IMG/VR virus record: IMGVR_UViG_3300037010_001404 | Coordinates: 1-31,060 of that record | Source: a virus | Reading direction: 5' to 3' (one strand) | DNA length: 31,060 bases | Shown: positions 28,320 to 31,060 of the stretch, one piece after another | How the letters are laid out: each line of letters begins with the position of its first letter | Numbering within the stretch: position 1 is the stretch's first letter | Notes under the pieces: model-generated | What the model saw: the letters and a program-made list of their open reading frames with translations, nothing else | What the model was told of the DNA's origin: nothing | The model's database searches: none | Program-made: the position numbers and the translations under genes

Positions 28320-28667
28320 TTAAAGGTCAAAAACTTGTTTAATGGTGAATGAAATAGCATAAGCATCACCTGAAAGTACTGTTTCTCGTACATCTCCATC
28401 TACAACAAATTTCATTGCAGTACCACCAGGTGGTGTCCAACTTATAACACCTGTACCTTTAACAGTGTTTAAAAATGTCCAAACGGTTGACCTATCTGTA
28501 CTATCCAAAGGTGAATAGGAAATAGTCCAGCGTTGGAATGCATCGTTAATTCCATCAGGTGTGCGTTGTTCGTATCCATTACCAAACTGACATTTAATTG
28601 TACGGAATGATGTTGTTGATGATGAACTTTGATTTATCTTTGTTGTAAGAGGTAGAGCAGTTGCCAT
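28320..28667 (-). CDS. M: Minor tail protein (lambda gpM-like)
   Basis: This 115-residue protein directly follows the tape measure gene. Characteristic pieces of gpM-type proteins are F-G-N-G-Y-E-Q-R-T-P-D-G-I-N, W-T-I-S-Y-S-P-L, V-W-T-F-L and S-W-T-P-P-G-G. Length is near lambda M (109). It would form part of the distal tail tube or tip ring complex. Confidence 0.9.
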   Translation of the reverse strand: MATALPLTTKINQSSSSTTSFRTIKCQFGNGYEQRTPDGINDAFQRWTISYSPLDSTDRSTVWTFLNTVKGTGVISWTPPGGTAMKFVVDGDVRETVLSGDAYAISFTIKQVFDL

Positions 28668-28678
28668 AATTTATCCTT

Positions 28679-30922
28679 TTAAAAAGACGAGGTTGGGTTT
28701 AAACTATTACCAGGTCGTCTTTCATTATTTAGGGTTTGTAAAACAATAGATTTAACTTGGTCAGCAATAACTCTTGCTTTTTTAGAAGCATCTTCTGTTG
28801 AATCAGAGGTCACATTTATGTTGAAATTCATTGTTGGACCTGACTTTCCACCAGACATTTGTACAGGAACTGAACCATTTTTAAGTGGAATAACTGCTTC
28901 CGGACCTGCTTCTCCTGCTACTGCAAATCCATCATTATGTGTTCCAACAATTGTGGGTTGATTAACAATACCACCATCAGCAAATCCAAAAAAAGTTGCT
29001 GCTTTACTAATCATGTCTCCAATACCAGAGCCAGAACTCATTAAACTGCTTCCAAGTGAACTAATTAAACTGCCTCCACTTCCTGCACTAAAACTTCCAT
29101 TCTTTGTTATACCCAAAAAATTGAAGAATTCAAGGAATGCTTGGTTGGCTAGCATGTTTGCTATCTCTGAAAGAATACCTGAAACTAAATCTTTAAATGA
29201 ACCTTTACCTGAAACAACAAGGTCAGCCAATCCACTACGCATCTTATTAAAAATCTTATCCATTTGTTGTCCAGTGCGATTAGTAGTTTCTGCTGCCTTA
29301 TTATTAAGTTCATCAACTGCTTCTTTGTATTGTTTAACAGAAATCATTTCATCTTTTAATGCTTTATCAAGAATAGCAAGACTATCACTGTAAACTTTTG
29401 CTTTAACTTCGCTTGTATTTTGTATAAGAGCTTGGAGTTTGGAATACTGTTCTGCTAGTAAATCATGTGTTTCTTTATCAAACTCCTTTTCCTGCTTTGC
29501 ATACTCTTTATCAAATTCAAGATTATTCTTTTTTGCTGCTTCTATCTTATTACGGAAGGAGATTTCATCAAGTAAACTTTGTCCGTGTTTTTTCATCTCA
29601 TCACTGAGTTCTTTTGTTTTTAACTTTTCAGCAGCAAGATTAAGATTTCGTTCAGCAATTTGTTCATTTGTCTTTCCAATAGCAGCGGCTTCGTCTTCGA
29701 GTCTTGCTATGTAAGCATTCATTGTATCTAAATCTTTTTCGTATTGCGTCTTTTTAGGAGTTTTTATTTTAGGAGTTTTAGGAGGTTTGTCTTTATTAGG
29801 ATTGTAGACACCTCTATCAACTGCTCCTTCTGGGACTGGTTGTTTACCTGGACCCTTTGTATCTATTGTCTTCCATAAATCAGAAATACTTTTATTGGCA
29901 GCCACAGCCGATTTTGTAACATCATCTACATAATTCTTCCATGCAGCTGACGCTTTACTAGAATCCCAATGTATAAGAGCATCGAGTAAACCAAGAGTAA
30001 GGGTAATGTTTTTTGATAATACTTGGAAGCCTAAATCCAATTCAACAAGAACTGTTGCTATACCCTCTAATGATACTACAAGAACTTCTAAAGCCATTCC
30101 AAGTAACTCAAGTGCGTATTGTAAAAGACCTTCATTAGTAGCAGATGAATAAAACGCGTCCGACAAACCTGACATAAGTGGTAAGAACATACTAGCAACT
30201 TTATTACCAACACCTTCTGATACTTTGTGCAAATCTCGTAAACTATCATTATAAGCATCACTGGCTTCTAATAATTCTTTACTCTTCATGGCACCAGTTT
30301 CCATCAACTTATTGTGTTCGTCTTCTGCTGTATTTAATTCAAGTAATGAAGGAATAACTTCACGATAATTTTTACCTAAAGCTTCCATGGCAGCGGCGTG
30401 CTTTGATGCTGATTCTTTTGTATGTTCATAAGCAACAGCAACTTCATGTGCAACTTCCTCATGTGATTTCATCTTACCGTTTACATCTGTAAGAGAAACT
30501 CCAAAATAATCTAGTGCTTTACCAAACTTTCCTTCTGGGTCATCACCACCTTTAGCCATTTTAACAGCTAATTTATCAAGAGATGCAGCAAGTGAATCAA
30601 CATTACCACCTGATTTTGCAGCAATTTCAGCCATTACTTGTAGGTCTTCACTGGCTTTACCTGTAGCTGTTGACATGTCATTTAGTTTATCTGCGGCTTC
30701 TATTGCTTCCATACCTAAAGCAATTGCACCTGCAGCGGCTGCAGCAAATAATGTAATTGCAATAGTTAAAGGGTTTTTTAAGTTTTCAAAGGATTTTGCT
30801 AATAAATCGACATGTTCGCCTACACCAGGTATTTCTTTACCAAGGTCCTTAATACTGTCTTTGGCAGTATCAACCGATTCTTTATCAACTTTAATTTTGA
30901 GGTCTGCTAAATCTATTGACAT
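28679..30922 (-). CDS. Tail tape measure protein
   Basis: This 747-residue protein sets tail length. It starts with helical sequence, has a hydrophobic stretch at about 50-70 (T-I-A-I-T-L-F-A-A-A-A-A-G-A-I), and then long helical and coiled regions rich in Lys, Glu and Ala. A central Pro/Lys linker (K-D-K-P-P-K-T-P-K-I-K) follows. It ends with the well-known F-A-D-G-G-I-V-N...A-G-E-A-G-P-E-A-V-I-P-L signature. A tape measure of this size predicts a tail around 110 nm by the usual rough scale of 1.5 angstrom per residue. The gene follows the chaperone pair across the contig junction; only a weak ribosome site is seen. Confidence 0.93.
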   Translation of the reverse strand: MSIDLADLKIKVDKESVDTAKDSIKDLGKEIPGVGEHVDLLAKSFENLKNPLTIAITLFAAAAAGAIALGMEAIEAADKLNDMSTATGKASEDLQVMAEIAAKSGGNVDSLAASLDKLAVKMAKGGDDPEGKFGKALDYFGVSLTDVNGKMKSHEEVAHEVAVAYEHTKESASKHAAAMEALGKNYREVIPSLLELNTAEDEHNKLMETGAMKSKELLEASDAYNDSLRDLHKVSEGVGNKVASMFLPLMSGLSDAFYSSATNEGLLQYALELLGMALEVLVVSLEGIATVLVELDLGFQVLSKNITLTLGLLDALIHWDSSKASAAWKNYVDDVTKSAVAANKSISDLWKTIDTKGPGKQPVPEGAVDRGVYNPNKDKPPKTPKIKTPKKTQYEKDLDTMNAYIARLEDEAAAIGKTNEQIAERNLNLAAEKLKTKELSDEMKKHGQSLLDEISFRNKIEAAKKNNLEFDKEYAKQEKEFDKETHDLLAEQYSKLQALIQNTSEVKAKVYSDSLAILDKALKDEMISVKQYKEAVDELNNKAAETTNRTGQQMDKIFNKMRSGLADLVVSGKGSFKDLVSGILSEIANMLANQAFLEFFNFLGITKNGSFSAGSGGSLISSLGSSLMSSGSGIGDMISKAATFFGFADGGIVNQPTIVGTHNDGFAVAGEAGPEAVIPLKNGSVPVQMSGGKSGPTMNFNINVTSDSTEDASKKARVIADQVKSIVLQTLNNERRPGNSLNPTSSF

Positions 30923-30933
30923 AATTTATCCAT

Positions 30934-31060
30934 GTAATTAATCATTTTCTTCGTCTCTTTGTTCATAAACCGCTTTAATGTATGCACGGTCAAGTGTTTT
31001 AATAACATCTACTTCCCAAGGCTCAAACTCATTACCAGTAAGTTGACAATAAGAAGCAAT
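30934..31060. repeat. 127-bp terminal direct repeat, right copy (circular overlap)
   Basis: This is an exact copy of bases 1-127. It holds the C-terminal part of the chaperone T-like ORF, whose stop falls 16 bases before the tape measure start codon. Gene order therefore runs across the contig ends, as expected for a circle. Confidence 0.93.

Noticed and set aside
29013-29714. Plus-strand frames opposite the tape measure gene
   Set aside because: These are shadows of a strong coding sequence rich in Glu and Lys codons; there are no ribosome sites or domains.

Overview
The window is a complete, AT-rich, tailed-phage genome of the lambda-like siphovirus type from a Gram-negative host. The first 127 bases (1-127) recur exactly as the last 127 (30934-31060), and the tail module runs straight across this junction, so the molecule is a circle, or a circularly permuted or redundant genome, of about 30,933 unique bases. 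A Gram-negative host is indicated by an Rz/Rz1-type spanin pair with a lipobox, and a lambda M-L-K-I-J tail-tip cassette. The host genus cannot be fixed from the sequence.

Layout. Almost everything is on the minus strand and is read from high to low coordinates. From about 10.8 kb down there are small early or lysis-type genes, a T7-type endonuclease I, i- and o-spanin, small and large terminase, portal, scaffold, N4-gp56-type major capsid, head-completion and connector proteins, tail terminator, tail tube, and a tail-assembly chaperone pair joined by a probable +1 frameshift. Across the circle junction the series continues with tape measure (30.9-28.7 kb), gpM, gpL, gpK and gpI. A very large gpJ tip protein follows, carrying a 140-residue Hint (intein-like) domain at its N-terminus. 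Then come accessory tip and fibre proteins, including a 1087-residue protein built largely of about 30 copies of a 20-residue F-x-Q repeat (17.9-14.6 kb). A short region at 12.1-14.3 kb holds the only plus-strand genes (a secreted Ser-rich protein, a small membrane protein, and two unknowns, one of them zinc-binding-like) and two small minus-strand membrane proteins.

Control. About 1.3 kb without convincing genes (10.8-12.1 kb) separates the divergent minus and plus modules. It holds five 11-bp iterons, palindromes, two copies of a 43-bp element, a bidirectional terminator and an unusual structured leader. Copies of TATAAATA, the core of T4-type late promoters, precede most transcription units in the right orientation, often just after a UUCG-loop terminator.

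What is missing is as striking as what is present. I see no DNA polymerase, helicase, primase, integrase, repressor, sigma factor or endolysin. Together with the T4-like late promoters this raises the idea, which is inference only, that the element relies on host or co-infecting phage functions for replication and late transcription while making its own virion.
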